From positions 124,001 through 188,000 of the forward strand of contig NZ_CP095732.1 of the NCBI RefSeq assembly GCF_020447305.1: DNA of 64,000 bases, written 5' to 3'. The DNA is from Abyssibius alkaniclasticus. GTDB lineage: Bacteria; Pseudomonadota; Alphaproteobacteria; Rhodobacterales; Rhodobacteraceae. The notes beneath the pieces are model-generated. The model had not been told where the DNA came from, searched no databases, and saw only the letters and a list, made by a program, of their open reading frames with translations. Positions 32,695-41,859 of the stretch are shown one piece after another; within the stretch, counting starts at the first letter, position 1; each line of letters begins with the position of its first letter. Made by a program: the position numbers and the translations under genes.

Positions 32695-35126
32695 GAGCGC
32701 AAGACCCCCCCTGTTGCTTTTGCGACCTTGGCGATCACCTTTTCGGCCACCGCCTCGATATCCTTATCGGTCAGCGTCGCGTCCTTCGGTTCCAGCCGCA
32801 CCGAAATGGCGAGCGATTTTTTGCCCGCGCCCATCTGCGCCTCGGCCTTCTCGCCTGCGAATATATCAAACAGGCTGACATCGGCAATCAGCGCCTTGTC
32901 GGCCCCTTTGGCGGCGCGCAGCAGGGTATCGGCCTCGCAATCCGCATCCACCACAAAGGCAAAGTCACGCTCGACCGCCTGAAAATCCGACATGCCCAAA
33001 GCAGGCCGTGTGCGGCTGGAGGATTTTGGCACCGGCACGTTTTCCAAAAACAGGCTGAAGGCCACGGCCGGCCCCTTCACATCCAGTGCGGCCAGCACTT
33101 TTGGGTGCAGCTCGCCAAACACCGCCAGCGGGTTTTTCGGCCCCAGCCCCAGCACCGCCGAGCGACCGGGATGGAACCAGTCGGGTGCCGTGCGCTGCGC
33201 CATCAGCCGCTCAACCGGCGCGCCAATCGCGGCAAGCGCCGCTTCAGCATCGGCCTTGGCGTCGTAAATATCAACCGGGCGGCGGGTGCCAAAGGCGTTG
33301 CGCGGCGCGGTGGCGCCTATGCGGATACCGCTGGCCAAAAGCTGCATATCCTCGGGCTCGCCGCCCGCAAAGCCGTGGCCAAGCTCGAACAGCGCCATAT
33401 CGCCAAAGCCGCGCGCCTGGTTGCGGGCGGCGGCGCGCAAAAGGCTTGGCAGCAGGTTGGGGCGCATATGGCTCAGGTCAGCCGAGATCGGGTTGCCAAG
33501 GCGCACCGCATCATCGCCGCCGCCAAACAGCGAAGCCGCCTGCGCATCGATAAAGGAATAGGTCACGCATTCATTATAGCCAAGTGCGGCAATCGCGCGG
33601 CGCACCTTGGCGCTGCGCACCTGAATAGGCGTCAGCACCTGTTCGGCTACACCATTTTCCGGGCGGGGCAGCGGCACGCCTTTGAGCTTGGTCAAGGAGG
33701 TGACGCGGGCGATTTCCTCGACCAGATCCGCCTCGCCCAGCACATCGGGCCGCCAGCTTGGCACCCAGACCTCCATGCCCGAAAACTCCGAAGCCACGCC
33801 AAAGCCCAAATCGGCCAGAATGCGCGCCTGTTCCTTGGCGTCAATCTCCATGCCCACAAGGCTGACAACGCGCTTGGGGTCGAGCATGTAAGACCGGCTC
33901 GTATCCGGCACGGCACCGGCCACGACCATCTCGCTCGCCTCGCCACCGCACAGCTCCAGCACCATCGCCGTGGCCGCATCCAGCCCGTCGGGCGTGAAGG
34001 CCGGGTCAACGCCGCGCTCGAACCTGTAGCGCGCATCCGAGTTGATTTTCAGCTTCCGCCCGGTCTGCGCAATGCTCACAGGGTCCCAATAGGCGCTTTC
34101 GATGAACACATTCACCGTATCTTCCGTGCAGCCCGTGGCCGCCCCGCCCATGACACCGGCAATCGATTCCACGCCCGTATCATCGGAAATCGCCATCATG
34201 CCGGCTTCCAGCGTATACTCCTTGTCATCCAGCGCGGTAATCACTTCGCCACCGTCGGCAAAATGCACCCGCAAATTGCCCTTCACCTTGTCGGCATCGA
34301 ACACATGCAGCGGGCGGTTCTGGTCATAGGTGAAATAGTTGGTGATATCGACCAGCGTTGAAATCGGCCGCAGCCCGATGGCGCGCAAACGGTCGGCCAG
34401 CCAGCGCGGGCTAGGGCCGTTCTTCACGCCGCGCACAAGGCGGCCTGTGAAAAGCGGGCAGCCCTTGGCCTGCACATCGGCGTCAATGCTCACGCCTATC
34501 GCGCTCGGCTTGCCCTTGGGCAGGGTTGCAATGGGCAGCGGTTTCAGCTTGCCAAGCCCGCGCGCGGCCAAATCCCGCGCTAAACCGCGCACGCCCAGCG
34601 CATCGGGGCGGTTGGGGGTGATGGCAATGTCAAACACAGGGTCGTTCGACTTCGCATAGTCGATATAGCGCATCCCAAGCGGCGCATCGGCGGGTAAATC
34701 GATAATGCCGTCATGGTCATCAGACAGCATCAATTCGCGCTCGGAACACAGCATCCCGTTGCTATCCACCCCACGGATATTGCCGGGCTTGAGGTCCACC
34801 CCCGTGCCGGGCACATGCGTGCCAACGGGCGCGAATACTCCCACAAGCCCGGTGCGCGCATTGGGGGCGCCGCAGACAACCTGCACCTCCTCCGAGCGGC
34901 CACCTTGGCCATCGGGGAAGGTTTCCACACGGCACAGGCGCAGACGGTCGGCATTGGGGTGCTGCACGGCCTCGATCACGCGGCAAATGCGGAATGCGCC
35001 AAGCTTTTCGGCAGGGTCTTCAACGCCCTCAACCTCAAGCCCCAGATCGGTCAGCGCCTCGGCGATCTCCTCGACCGAGGCTTCGGTGTCCAAATGCTGC
35101 TTCAGCCAGCCCAATGTGAATTTCAT
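32691..35126 (-). CDS. pheT: Phenylalanine-tRNA ligase beta subunit
   Basis: 811 residues, normal length. N-terminal tRNA-binding (EMAP-like) domain at about 40-150, B3/B4 editing domain at about 210-380, B5 (about 405-475), a catalytic-like core domain, and the C-terminal anticodon-binding FDX-ACB domain (about 715-811) starting FQAVERDFAFVVD. With PheS it forms the alpha2beta2 enzyme. It is separated from pheS by 250 bp and followed by coupled ytoQ. Confidence 0.98.
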   Translation of the reverse strand: MKFTLGWLKQHLDTEASVEEIAEALTDLGLEVEGVEDPAEKLGAFRICRVIEAVQHPNADRLRLCRVETFPDGQGGRSEEVQVVCGAPNARTGLVGVFAPVGTHVPGTGVDLKPGNIRGVDSNGMLCSERELMLSDDHDGIIDLPADAPLGMRYIDYAKSNDPVFDIAITPNRPDALGVRGLARDLAARGLGKLKPLPIATLPKGKPSAIGVSIDADVQAKGCPLFTGRLVRGVKNGPSPRWLADRLRAIGLRPISTLVDITNYFTYDQNRPLHVFDADKVKGNLRVHFADGGEVITALDDKEYTLEAGMMAISDDTGVESIAGVMGGAATGCTEDTVNVFIESAYWDPVSIAQTGRKLKINSDARYRFERGVDPAFTPDGLDAATAMVLELCGGEASEMVVAGAVPDTSRSYMLDPKRVVSLVGMEIDAKEQARILADLGFGVASEFSGMEVWVPSWRPDVLGEADLVEEIARVTSLTKLKGVPLPRPENGVAEQVLTPIQVRSAKVRRAIAALGYNECVTYSFIDAQAASLFGGGDDAVRLGNPISADLSHMRPNLLPSLLRAAARNQARGFGDMALFELGHGFAGGEPEDMQLLASGIRIGATAPRNAFGTRRPVDIYDAKADAEAALAAIGAPVERLMAQRTAPDWFHPGRSAVLGLGPKNPLAVFGELHPKVLAALDVKGPAVAFSLFLENVPVPKSSSRTRPALGMSDFQAVERDFAFVVDADCEADTLLRAAKGADKALIADVSLFDIFAGEKAEAQMGAGKKSLAISVRLEPKDATLTDKDIEAVAEKVIAKVAKATGGVLRS

Positions 35127-35376
35127 ATATCCGCCCTATCCCGCGCAATCCTGTTGGGGAGTAACTAGCAAATGCGCGGGATGGGTTACAGAGGGTTTTT
35201 GTGGGGCGAACCCGCACAACCACCAGCCCTTACGCGGTGAAGCTGGCCCAAAACCCTCCGGGTCGCCCCAAGCGGCCCGGATCACGCCCGACCCGCCCCG
35301 CATCTGGCTCGGCGGCGGGCGTGACCGCCCACCCTCGTGCCGGTCGCGATCCTAGTTGTTTCAATGCAACGATGAG
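35127..35376 (-). other. pheS-pheT intergenic region with a strong hairpin
   Basis: 250 bp without a credible gene. Read with the operon, it contains a 9+4 bp stem (arms TCACGCCCG at 35282-35290 and CGGGCGTGA at 35316-35324, inner CGCC/GGCG) with no T-run. It could be a processing site, an attenuator, or a separate pheT leader. Confidence 0.5.
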
Positions 35377-36450
35377 TTAAACCCCACCATGCAACGTCGG
35401 CACGTCAAGCGCACCGAAGCCATAATGCCGCAGCCAGCGCAAATCGGCATCGAAAAACGCGCGCAAATCCGGTATCCCGTATTTCAGCATCGCAATCCGG
35501 TCGATGCCCATGCCAAAGGCGAAGCCCTGCCACTGGCTCGGGTCAACGCCTGCCGATTGCAGCACTTTGGGGTGGACCATGCCGCTGCCCAGCACTTCCA
35601 GCCAGCCATCGCCCTCGCCCACTTTCAACTGACCATCAACCCATGAACACTGGATATCGACCTCGGCGCTCGGCTCGGTAAAGGGGAAGTGGCTGGCGCG
35701 AAACCGGGTTTTGACGCTGGTGCCGAAATAGGCTGAAAAGAACTGCTCCAGCACCCATTTCAGGTTGGCCATCGAAATGCTCTTGTCAATCGCCAACCCC
35801 TCCACCTGATGGAACATCGGCGTGTGGGTGATGTCGTAATCCGAGCGATAGACCCGCCCCGGCGCGATCACCCGGCAGGGCGTGCCATGCGCCTCCAAAT
35901 GCCGAATTTGCACGGGGCTGGTATGGGTGCGCAGCACATGCGGCGGGCGGTTATCGCCTGCCTCGCGGTGCATGTAAAACGTGTCATGCTCCTGGCGCGC
36001 GGGGTGTTCGGGGGCAATGTTCAGCGCATCGAAATTGTAAAAATCGGTCTCGATCTGCGGGCCTTCGGCCACCGAAAAGCCCAGATCGGCGAAAATCGCG
36101 ATCACTTCCTCGGTCACCTGGCTAACGGGGTGGATGCTGCCCTGCGCTGCGGGCCGCGCGGGCGCGCTGATATCCAGCCATTCGGCCTGCAGGCGTGCGT
36201 TCAGCGCCGCATCGCCCAAAGCCGCGCGTTTGGCGGAAATGGCCGCGTTCACCTCATCCTTCAGCGCGTTCAGCAGCGGGCCGACCGCTTGGCGCTGCTC
36301 TGGCGTCATCTTGCCAAGCTCGCGCATTTTAAGGCTGATCTCGCCCTTCTTGCCAATGCTGGCCACGCGCAAATCTTCAAGCGCCGCCTCGTCGCCAGCC
36401 GCGCCGACCGCGCCCAGAATTCGTGTTTTCAGCTCTGCAATATCGTCCAT
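35377..36450 (-). CDS. pheS: Phenylalanine-tRNA ligase alpha subunit
   Basis: 357 residues. N-terminal coiled coil (1-90), then the class II catalytic core with [15 protein letters not shown], motif 2 ([23 protein letters not shown]) and motif 3 [13 protein letters not shown] near 320-332. It activates phenylalanine and charges tRNA-Phe together with PheT. The promoter should lie in the 130 bp to the right. Confidence 0.98.
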   Translation of the reverse strand: MDDIAELKTRILGAVGAAGDEAALEDLRVASIGKKGEISLKMRELGKMTPEQRQAVGPLLNALKDEVNAAISAKRAALGDAALNARLQAEWLDISAPARPAAQGSIHPVSQVTEEVIAIFADLGFSVAEGPQIETDFYNFDALNIAPEHPARQEHDTFYMHREAGDNRPPHVLRTHTSPVQIRHLEAHGTPCRVIAPGRVYRSDYDITHTPMFHQVEGLAIDKSISMANLKWVLEQFFSAYFGTSVKTRFRASHFPFTEPSAEVDIQCSWVDGQLKVGEGDGWLEVLGSGMVHPKVLQSAGVDPSQWQGFAFGMGIDRIAMLKYGIPDLRAFFDADLRWLRHYGFGALDVPTLHGGV

Positions 36451-36580
36451 AACCCGCCTGCCTCAAAATCCGCTTCACGCCTATCAGAAACAGCGGCGAT
36501 TGCAAGGCGAAGGGCGCGTTAAGCCCTCGTTAACCCTGATGGTGCAAAGTTAAAATTGCGTAAAGATAGGGCGTTTATTT

Positions 36581-37213
36581 ATGATCATAACCGGCACAGC
36601 CGCGGGCGAAACCCTGCCAGACACCATGCGCCGCGACAAGCTGAGCGGCGGTGACGGGGCCGATATTTTCGCGCTGAACCGCGACAACAAGCGCGATTTC
36701 ATCCTCGATTTCGCCGATGGTTTTGACAAGATCGACCTCAGCGCCTTTCGCGTGACCTTTGACGAGGTGTTCATCAAGCGCATTTCGGCCGACACTTTCG
36801 TCTTCACCATTCGCGGCGAAAGCAACAATGTCACCTTCGCGCCCACGCTTGGCGGCCCGATCGGGCTGAGCGCCGATGACTTCATCTTCGACCCCGGTGC
36901 CGCCCCGCCCAGCGTGAACCTCATCTCCGACACCGCAGCCAAGGACAAGCTGTTCGGCACCTCGCGCCCGGATGTGTTTTTGTTCAACCCCGATGGCACG
37001 CGCGACGCGGTGCGCAATTTCGAACTGGGCAAAGACCAGATCGATTTGCAAACCTTTGATACGAATTTCGGCGCGCTGGTCATGGTCGATGTCCGGCCCG
37101 GTCGTGTGCGGCTGGAACTGACAACCGAACTGGGCACCGAGGCCATCTTCGTCACCGACGGGTCCAAAGCCTTTACATCGGCCGATTTCGGGGCGGATGA
37201 TTTCATTTTCTGA
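36581..37213 (+). CDS. RTX/serralysin-C-like protein with two domain copies
   Basis: 210 residues, no N-terminal signal. Two related halves are visible: residues about 14-105 (LSGGDGADIFALN...KRDFILDFADGFDKIDLSAF...) and about 118-210 (LFGTSRPDVFLFN...TRDAVRNFELGKDQIDLQTF...), each ending in SADDFIF or SADFGADDFIF. This is the pattern of the M10 serralysin C-terminal/RTX domain, which binds calcium and carries the C-terminal secretion signal for type I secretion. GGxGxD repeats are few (GGDGAD once), so calcium binding is weak or lost in copy two. No transporter genes are adjacent. Export by a type I system is inference. Confidence 0.75.
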   Translation: MIITGTAAGETLPDTMRRDKLSGGDGADIFALNRDNKRDFILDFADGFDKIDLSAFRVTFDEVFIKRISADTFVFTIRGESNNVTFAPTLGGPIGLSADDFIFDPGAAPPSVNLISDTAAKDKLFGTSRPDVFLFNPDGTRDAVRNFELGKDQIDLQTFDTNFGALVMVDVRPGRVRLELTTELGTEAIFVTDGSKAFTSADFGADDFIF

Positions 37214-37217
37214 CACG

Positions 37218-37247
37218 AAAAACCCGCCACTTGCGCGGCGGGTTTTC
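37218..37247. terminator. Bidirectional terminator between the RTX-like gene and rplT
   Basis: Arms AAAACCCGCC and GGCGGGTTTT around an 8-base loop, with A residues to the left and T residues to the right, so it can stop both convergent transcripts. Confidence 0.9.
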
Positions 37248-37269
37248 ACAATTCAACAGCCTGCGGGCC

Positions 37270-37632
37270 TTAGGCCAGTGCAGCCTTGGCGCGCGCGGCG
37301 ATATCGTTGAACGCGGCAGGTTCGGTCACGGCCAGATCGGCCAGAACCTTGCGGTCCACTTCAATACCGGCCAGCGCCAGCCCGTTGATGAAGCGCGAAT
37401 AGGTCAGCTTTTCATCAAAGGCACGCACGGCGGCGTTGATCCGCTGAATCCACAGCGCGCGGAAATTCCGCTTGCGCACCTTACGGTCGCGCGTTGCATA
37501 TTGCATCGCCTTGTCAACCGACTGGGTGGCCGTGCGGAAATTGCGCGAACGTGCGCCGTAATGGCCCTTGGCGGCCTTGATAACCTTGCGGTGACGGGCG
37601 TGTGTGACTACGCCGCTCTTGACTCTCGACAT
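37270..37632 (-). CDS. rplT: 50S ribosomal protein L20
   Basis: 120 residues, universal L20: basic N-terminus [32 protein letters not shown] and [17 protein letters not shown]. It initiates 50S assembly on 23S rRNA. 12 bp behind rpmI. infC, usually the first gene of this operon, is absent. Confidence 0.99.
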   Translation of the reverse strand: MSRVKSGVVTHARHRKVIKAAKGHYGARSRNFRTATQSVDKAMQYATRDRKVRKRNFRALWIQRINAAVRAFDEKLTYSRFINGLALAGIEVDRKVLADLAVTEPAAFNDIAARAKAALA

Positions 37633-37644
37633 CTCTCGGCCCTC

Positions 37645-37845
37645 CTAGCGGTGATACGGCATGTATGTTTTCACGATGGCTTCATCCGCCGCGCAAAGCG
37701 TGGTCGTGCCACGTGCGTTACGAATGAATTTCTTCGTGCGTTTGATCATGCCGTGGCGTTTGCCGGCCTGAGCGGCAACAATGCGACCCGTCGCAGTTAC
37801 CTTGAAGCGCTTCTTGGCGCTCGATTTGGTCTTCATCTTGGGCAT
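37645..37845 (-). CDS. rpmI: 50S ribosomal protein L35
   Basis: 66 residues, [20 protein letters not shown] start and [20 protein letters not shown]. Standard bL35. Upstream, 37846-37956 holds a strong GCGCGCC/GGCGCGC hairpin (37916-37937) that could be part of a leader controlling rpmI-rplT. Confidence 0.99.
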   Translation of the reverse strand: MPKMKTKSSAKKRFKVTATGRIVAAQAGKRHGMIKRTKKFIRNARGTTTLCAADEAIVKTYMPYHR

Positions 37846-37956
37846 TTCAATCTCCTGTCAGGATGACGCATTCAAGCACGACTCGGCAGCCCTTTCGGCC
37901 GGTCGCACCGGTGGAGCGCGCCTGATACTAGGCGCGCGGGGCTTTTGCAAGCCCTA

Positions 37957-38181
37957 TCAGAAGGTTCTGCCAATCAGTTTGAACAGGGCATTGGGCACAT
38001 CGGCGGGCATCATGCCGCCCGGTTGCAGCGTATTGGCATAGACCAGCAGGCCGCCGCCAACCGCAAAGATCAGCACACCAACCCCGATGGGCTTGCGCGT
38101 GGTGACCGAGGCAAAGAATTTGATAAGCCCGATGATCAGCAGAAAGCTGCCACCAAGAATGAAGATTTCATAGTCTGACAT
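37957..38181 (-). CDS. Small two-helix membrane protein
   Basis: 74 residues with two membrane helices (about 5-25 and 31-50), beginning MSDYEIFILGGSFLLIIGLI. Unknown function. It follows pyk with 24 bp between, so is probably co-transcribed. Confidence 0.75.
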   Translation of the reverse strand: MSDYEIFILGGSFLLIIGLIKFFASVTTRKPIGVGVLIFAVGGGLLVYANTLQPGGMMPADVPNALFKLIGRTF

Positions 38182-38205
38182 AGCAGCCTTCCCCCCATAT
38201 CGCCG

Positions 38206-39663
38206 TTATTCGACTTCCCCGGCGAAAATAAGCTCTTCCTGCACAGGCGCAACGCGCAAGATATTCGTGCTGCCGGGTGTATTGAACGGCACACCCGCTG
38301 TCACCACGATCTTGTCGCCATCCACGCCGAACCCATAGGCACGCGCCGCGCGCACTGCAAGCACAACGGCCTTCTTGAAGCGGTCAACCTCTTCGGTGAC
38401 AACACAATGCAGCCCCCAGGACAGGGCCAGCCGCCGCGCTGTGCGCATGAGCGGGGTCAGCGCGATGATCGGCACGCTGGGGCGTTCGCGCGCGGCCAGC
38501 AGCGCCGTGGTGCCGGAATGGGTGAAACAGGCAATGGCCGAAACTTCGGTGGTTTCGGCCACTTCGCGGGCGGCCACGGTAATGGCATCGGCCACGCGGT
38601 GGCGCGCCGGTGTGCGGCTGGCTTCGATCACCTGGCGGTAAATCGTGTCGGCCTCAACCGATTCTGCGACATTGCTCATCGTGGTCACGGCCTCGATCGG
38701 GTAATCGCCGGCGGCACTTTCCGCGCTCAGCATCACCGCATCGGCGCCCTCATAAATCGCCTGTGCAACATCGGAAACCTCGGCGCGGGTCGGCACGGGC
38801 GACGTGATCATGCTTTCCATCATCTGCGTGGCCACAATCACCGGCTTGCCGACATTGCGGCAGGCGCGCACCAGCCGTTTCTGAATGGGCGGCAGCGCAT
38901 GAACGGGCAGTTCCACGCCCAGATCGCCGCGCGCAACCATGATCCCGTCCGAGGCGGCAAGAATATCGTCAAACGCCTTCACGGCGGCGGGTTTTTCGAT
39001 TTTCGCCACAATCGCGGCGCGGCCTTTTACCAGCGCGCGCGCCTCGGTCACATCGGCGGCGCGCTGCACGAAAGACAGGGCCAGCCAGTCAACGCCAAGC
39101 TCGCAGACAAATTCCAGATCCGTGCGGTCTTTGTCCGACAGGGCGGCCAGCGGCAGCACCACATCGGGCACATTCACGCCCTTGCGGTTGGAGATTTCGC
39201 CCCCAACCTCTACCACGGTTTCGGCAAAATCATCGCCGCGCGCGGTCACGCGCACGCGCAGTTTGCCATCATTGATCAGCAGGTTGGAACCAACTTCGAG
39301 CGCTTGCAGAATTTCCGGGTGCGGCAGGTTCACGCGCCGCGCATCGCCAGGGGCTTTATCAAGGTCAAAGCGGAACGGCGCGCCTTCTTCCAGCATTTCA
39401 CTGCCATTGGCAAAGGTGCCGCAGCGCAGTTTTGGCCCCTGCAAATCGGCCAGAATCGCAATCGGGCGGCCACGTTCTGCCTCGATCTCGCGAATGAAGG
39501 CGTGGCGCGCGCGAATTTCTTCATGGCTGCCGTGGCTCATGTTCAGACGAAACACATCGGCCCCGGCCATGAACAGATTGTCGATCATTTCCTTGCTGCT
39601 GGATGCGGGCCCCAGCGTCGCTACGATTTTGACATTGCGCTTACGGCGAATGTTGTCGGTCAT
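38206..39663 (-). CDS. pyk: Pyruvate kinase
   Basis: 485 residues. N-terminal KIVATLGPASSS, RLNMSHGSHEE, ADLQGPKLRCG, the active-site IVAKIEKPAAV with catalytic lysine, ARGDLGVELP and QMMESMITSPVPTRAEVSDVA are all typical. It makes pyruvate and ATP from phosphoenolpyruvate. The C-terminal domain is complete. Divergent from the amidohydrolase gene across 147 bp. Confidence 0.98.
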   Translation of the reverse strand: MTDNIRRKRNVKIVATLGPASSSKEMIDNLFMAGADVFRLNMSHGSHEEIRARHAFIREIEAERGRPIAILADLQGPKLRCGTFANGSEMLEEGAPFRFDLDKAPGDARRVNLPHPEILQALEVGSNLLINDGKLRVRVTARGDDFAETVVEVGGEISNRKGVNVPDVVLPLAALSDKDRTDLEFVCELGVDWLALSFVQRAADVTEARALVKGRAAIVAKIEKPAAVKAFDDILAASDGIMVARGDLGVELPVHALPPIQKRLVRACRNVGKPVIVATQMMESMITSPVPTRAEVSDVAQAIYEGADAVMLSAESAAGDYPIEAVTTMSNVAESVEADTIYRQVIEASRTPARHRVADAITVAAREVAETTEVSAIACFTHSGTTALLAARERPSVPIIALTPLMRTARRLALSWGLHCVVTEEVDRFKKAVVLAVRAARAYGFGVDGDKIVVTAGVPFNTPGSTNILRVAPVQEELIFAGEVE

Positions 39664-39810
39664 TCAGGTCTGCTTTCACTCAAAATTTGGGGCCTTACCG
39701 CCTTATAGCGCAAGGATCGGGGCTTGTCCGAATAAATTCTGATGCGCCGCCGAGGCTTGCAAATTGCCGCGCCAATGCCCAAAACAAGCGCAAAGCTGCA
39801 AGGATAATCC

Positions 39811-40560
39811 ATGTCTGAACCCGCCGTCTTTGCCGAAAACCAAGAAGGTGCCGCGCCGGTTCTGGTGCTGTGCGACCATGCAACAAACCGTGTGCCGCCT
39901 TGCGTGAACGGTGGCAGCCTTGGCATTTGCGCGGCCGATATGAACCGGCATATTGCCTTTGATATCGGGGCCTTGGCGGTTGCGCGCCTGCTGGCCGCCA
40001 CGCTCGATGCCCCGCTGCTTGCAACGAATTTTTCGCGCCTGGTGATCGACCCGAACCGTGGCGAGGATGACCCGACCCTGCTGATGAAGCTGTATGACGG
40101 CACGATCATCGAAGGCAACCGCCATGCCGATGCCACCGAAAAGCAGCGCCGCCTTGATGCCTTCCACCGCCCCTATCACAACGCGATTTCCGCGCGGCTG
40201 GAGGCGTGGTTGAATGCGGGCATAACGCCTGCTGTCATTTCCATCCATTCCTTCACCCCGCAACTGCGCGGCCGTGGGCCAAGGCCTTGGCATATAGGGG
40301 TTTTATGGGATGAAGACAGGCGCATGGCGCAACCGCTGATCGAGCAGCTCAGCGAGAATCCGGCGCTGGTTGTCGGCAGCAACGAGCCCTATGCCGGCTC
40401 GTATCATGGCGATACGATGTATTTTCACGCCACCCGGCGCGGATTGCCGCAAGTCCTGATTGAGTTGCGCAACGATCTGATCGAAACCGAGGCCGGGCAG
40501 GCACAGTGGGCCGGGGTGCTTGCGCCGGTTTTATCTAATATTTTGAAAGGGTTAGACTGA
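39811..40560 (+). CDS. N-formylglutamate amidohydrolase family protein
   Basis: 249 residues matching the N-formylglutamate amidohydrolase (HutG-type) fold: VLVLCDHATNRVP, NFSRLVIDPNRGEDDP, SIHSFTPQLRG and VLIELRNDLI carry the putative zinc and substrate residues. AAGGATAATCC precedes the ATG. There are no hut genes here, so histidine catabolism is not implied; the family includes a deacylase of unknown substrate. Its stop overlaps the DUF1244 start by one base. Confidence 0.88.
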   Translation: MSEPAVFAENQEGAAPVLVLCDHATNRVPPCVNGGSLGICAADMNRHIAFDIGALAVARLLAATLDAPLLATNFSRLVIDPNRGEDDPTLLMKLYDGTIIEGNRHADATEKQRRLDAFHRPYHNAISARLEAWLNAGITPAVISIHSFTPQLRGRGPRPWHIGVLWDEDRRMAQPLIEQLSENPALVVGSNEPYAGSYHGDTMYFHATRRGLPQVLIELRNDLIETEAGQAQWAGVLAPVLSNILKGLD

Positions 40561-40859
40561 TGGATACGCAAACCGAAATTGAACTGCAAGCCGCGGCCTT
40601 CCGTGCCCTGCGCGACCATTTGCAGGCCCGCACCGATGTCCAGAATATCGACATGATGAATTTGGCGGGGTTTTGCCGCAACTGCCTGTCGCGCTGGTAT
40701 CAGGAGGCCGCCGAGGCACAAGGCATTGAAATGGATAAGGAAACCGCGCGCGAAGCCTTTTACGGAATGCCCTATTCTGCATGGCGCGACCGCTACCAGA
40801 CCGAGGCGACCGACGCCCAGAAAGACGCGTTCAAGACCAGCCATGCGGCGCATGGGTAA
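40560..40859 (+). CDS. DUF1244 family protein
   Basis: 99 residues. LQARTDVQNIDMMNLAGFCRNCLSRWY and REAFYGMPYSAWRDRYQ are near-invariant DUF1244 segments; the CRNC pair suggests a metal or redox site. It is a small conserved alphaproteobacterial family of unknown function. It follows the amidohydrolase gene with a TGATG overlap, a recurrent pair. Confidence 0.9.
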   Translation: MDTQTEIELQAAAFRALRDHLQARTDVQNIDMMNLAGFCRNCLSRWYQEAAEAQGIEMDKETAREAFYGMPYSAWRDRYQTEATDAQKDAFKTSHAAHG

Positions 40860-40890
40860 CGTTCCTTTCTGACATTTTGCGCTTGTTAAA

Positions 40891-40935
40891 GTTACATTGT
40901 AACGCTAAATCTGCCGCCAGAAGTTACGTTGTAAC
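40891..40935. promoter_or_regulatory. Two putative Zur boxes upstream of the ZnuA-type gene
   Basis: GTTACATTGTAAC (40891-40903) and GTTACGTTGTAAC (40923-40935), 32 bp apart centre to centre (about three helical turns). Both fit the GTTAC-n3-GTAAC palindrome of alphaproteobacterial Zur. They lie upstream of the znuA start, so repression under zinc excess is expected. Confidence 0.7.
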
Positions 40936-40965
40936 CGCATTTTCGTGCATTTTGGGGGTCAGATA

Positions 40966-41859
40966 GTGACATATAAGCGCCGTTTCGGGACCGTTAAGGC
41001 CGGTTTTTGGTGTGTTTGCGCACCGGTTTTGGCGGCGGCAATGGCCGTCCCGGCGCTGGCCGAACCGCTGAACATCGTCACCAGCATCACGCCCGTGCAG
41101 GGGATTGTGGCAGACATTTCCGCCGGATTGCAAATGCCCGAGTTGCTTGTCCCGCCGGGGGTTGATCCGCATGATTTCACGCTGCGCCCAAGCCAGATTC
41201 GCGCGCTCCAAACGGCCGATATCATCGTGCTGATGGGCAACGGGATGGAGCCGTGGTGGGATGGCGTTGCGGACCAGATCGGGGCGGATACCGATGTGAT
41301 CGTGCTGGGCCGCCTGCCACTGATTGGCCGCAGACTTTTGCCCATGCGCGGCGCGCAGAACGCGTTCGATCCGCATATCTGGCTCGACCCCGACATTCTG
41401 CAAGGCCTGGGGCTGGTGCTGGCCGATGTGCTGGCCGAACGCGACCCGGCGGGGCGTGCGCGCTATCTGGCAAACCGCGAGCAGATGCGCAGCGCGCTTG
41501 CCGCCGCGCGCGCCGAAATTGACGCGCAGCTTGCACCGCTTGCGCCGGTGCAGCTGGTGATGGGCCACGATTCGATGCAGTATTTCGAAACCGCTTTTGG
41601 CCTGCAATTTGCAGGTGCGCTTTCCGACGGGTTCGGGCAGGATGCGGGTGCGCAAAGCCTGGGCGCAATCGCGGCAATGCGCGGGCCGGCCTGCCTGGTG
41701 ATTGACGTGAACGAAGCCAATGCCCAGGGCCTGGCCCTGCTGGGCGATGCGCCGGTCGTGCGGCTGGACCCGCTTGGCGCCAACCTGTTGGAGTCGGACA
41801 ATTTTTCGGCCAGTCTGCTGCGCAATCTGGCCGCGGAACTGCGGGGTTGCGCGCCCTGA
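40966..41859 (+). CDS. znuA: Zinc ABC transporter substrate-binding protein (ZnuA type)
   Basis: 297 residues from GTG 40966; GTG 40945 is an alternative. A signal peptide ends near ALAEP (about 33). Zinc ligands H69 (DPHDF), H137 (FDPHIWLDP) and H201 (GHDSMQYF) are visible, with a fourth acidic ligand probably in LVIDVNEAN. The His-rich loop of classical ZnuA is missing, as in some high-affinity members. No ABC ATPase or permease gene is adjacent, so it must pair with a znuBC elsewhere. Its stop abuts that of the convergent transaminase gene. Confidence 0.9.
   Translation: MTYKRRFGTVKAGFWCVCAPVLAAAMAVPALAEPLNIVTSITPVQGIVADISAGLQMPELLVPPGVDPHDFTLRPSQIRALQTADIIVLMGNGMEPWWDGVADQIGADTDVIVLGRLPLIGRRLLPMRGAQNAFDPHIWLDPDILQGLGLVLADVLAERDPAGRARYLANREQMRSALAAARAEIDAQLAPLAPVQLVMGHDSMQYFETAFGLQFAGALSDGFGQDAGAQSLGAIAAMRGPACLVIDVNEANAQGLALLGDAPVVRLDPLGANLLESDNFSASLLRNLAAELRGCAP

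Noticed and set aside
37846-37956. infC or its remnant upstream of rpmI
   Set aside because: Only about 110 bp, no IF3-like coding; a hairpin but no gene.
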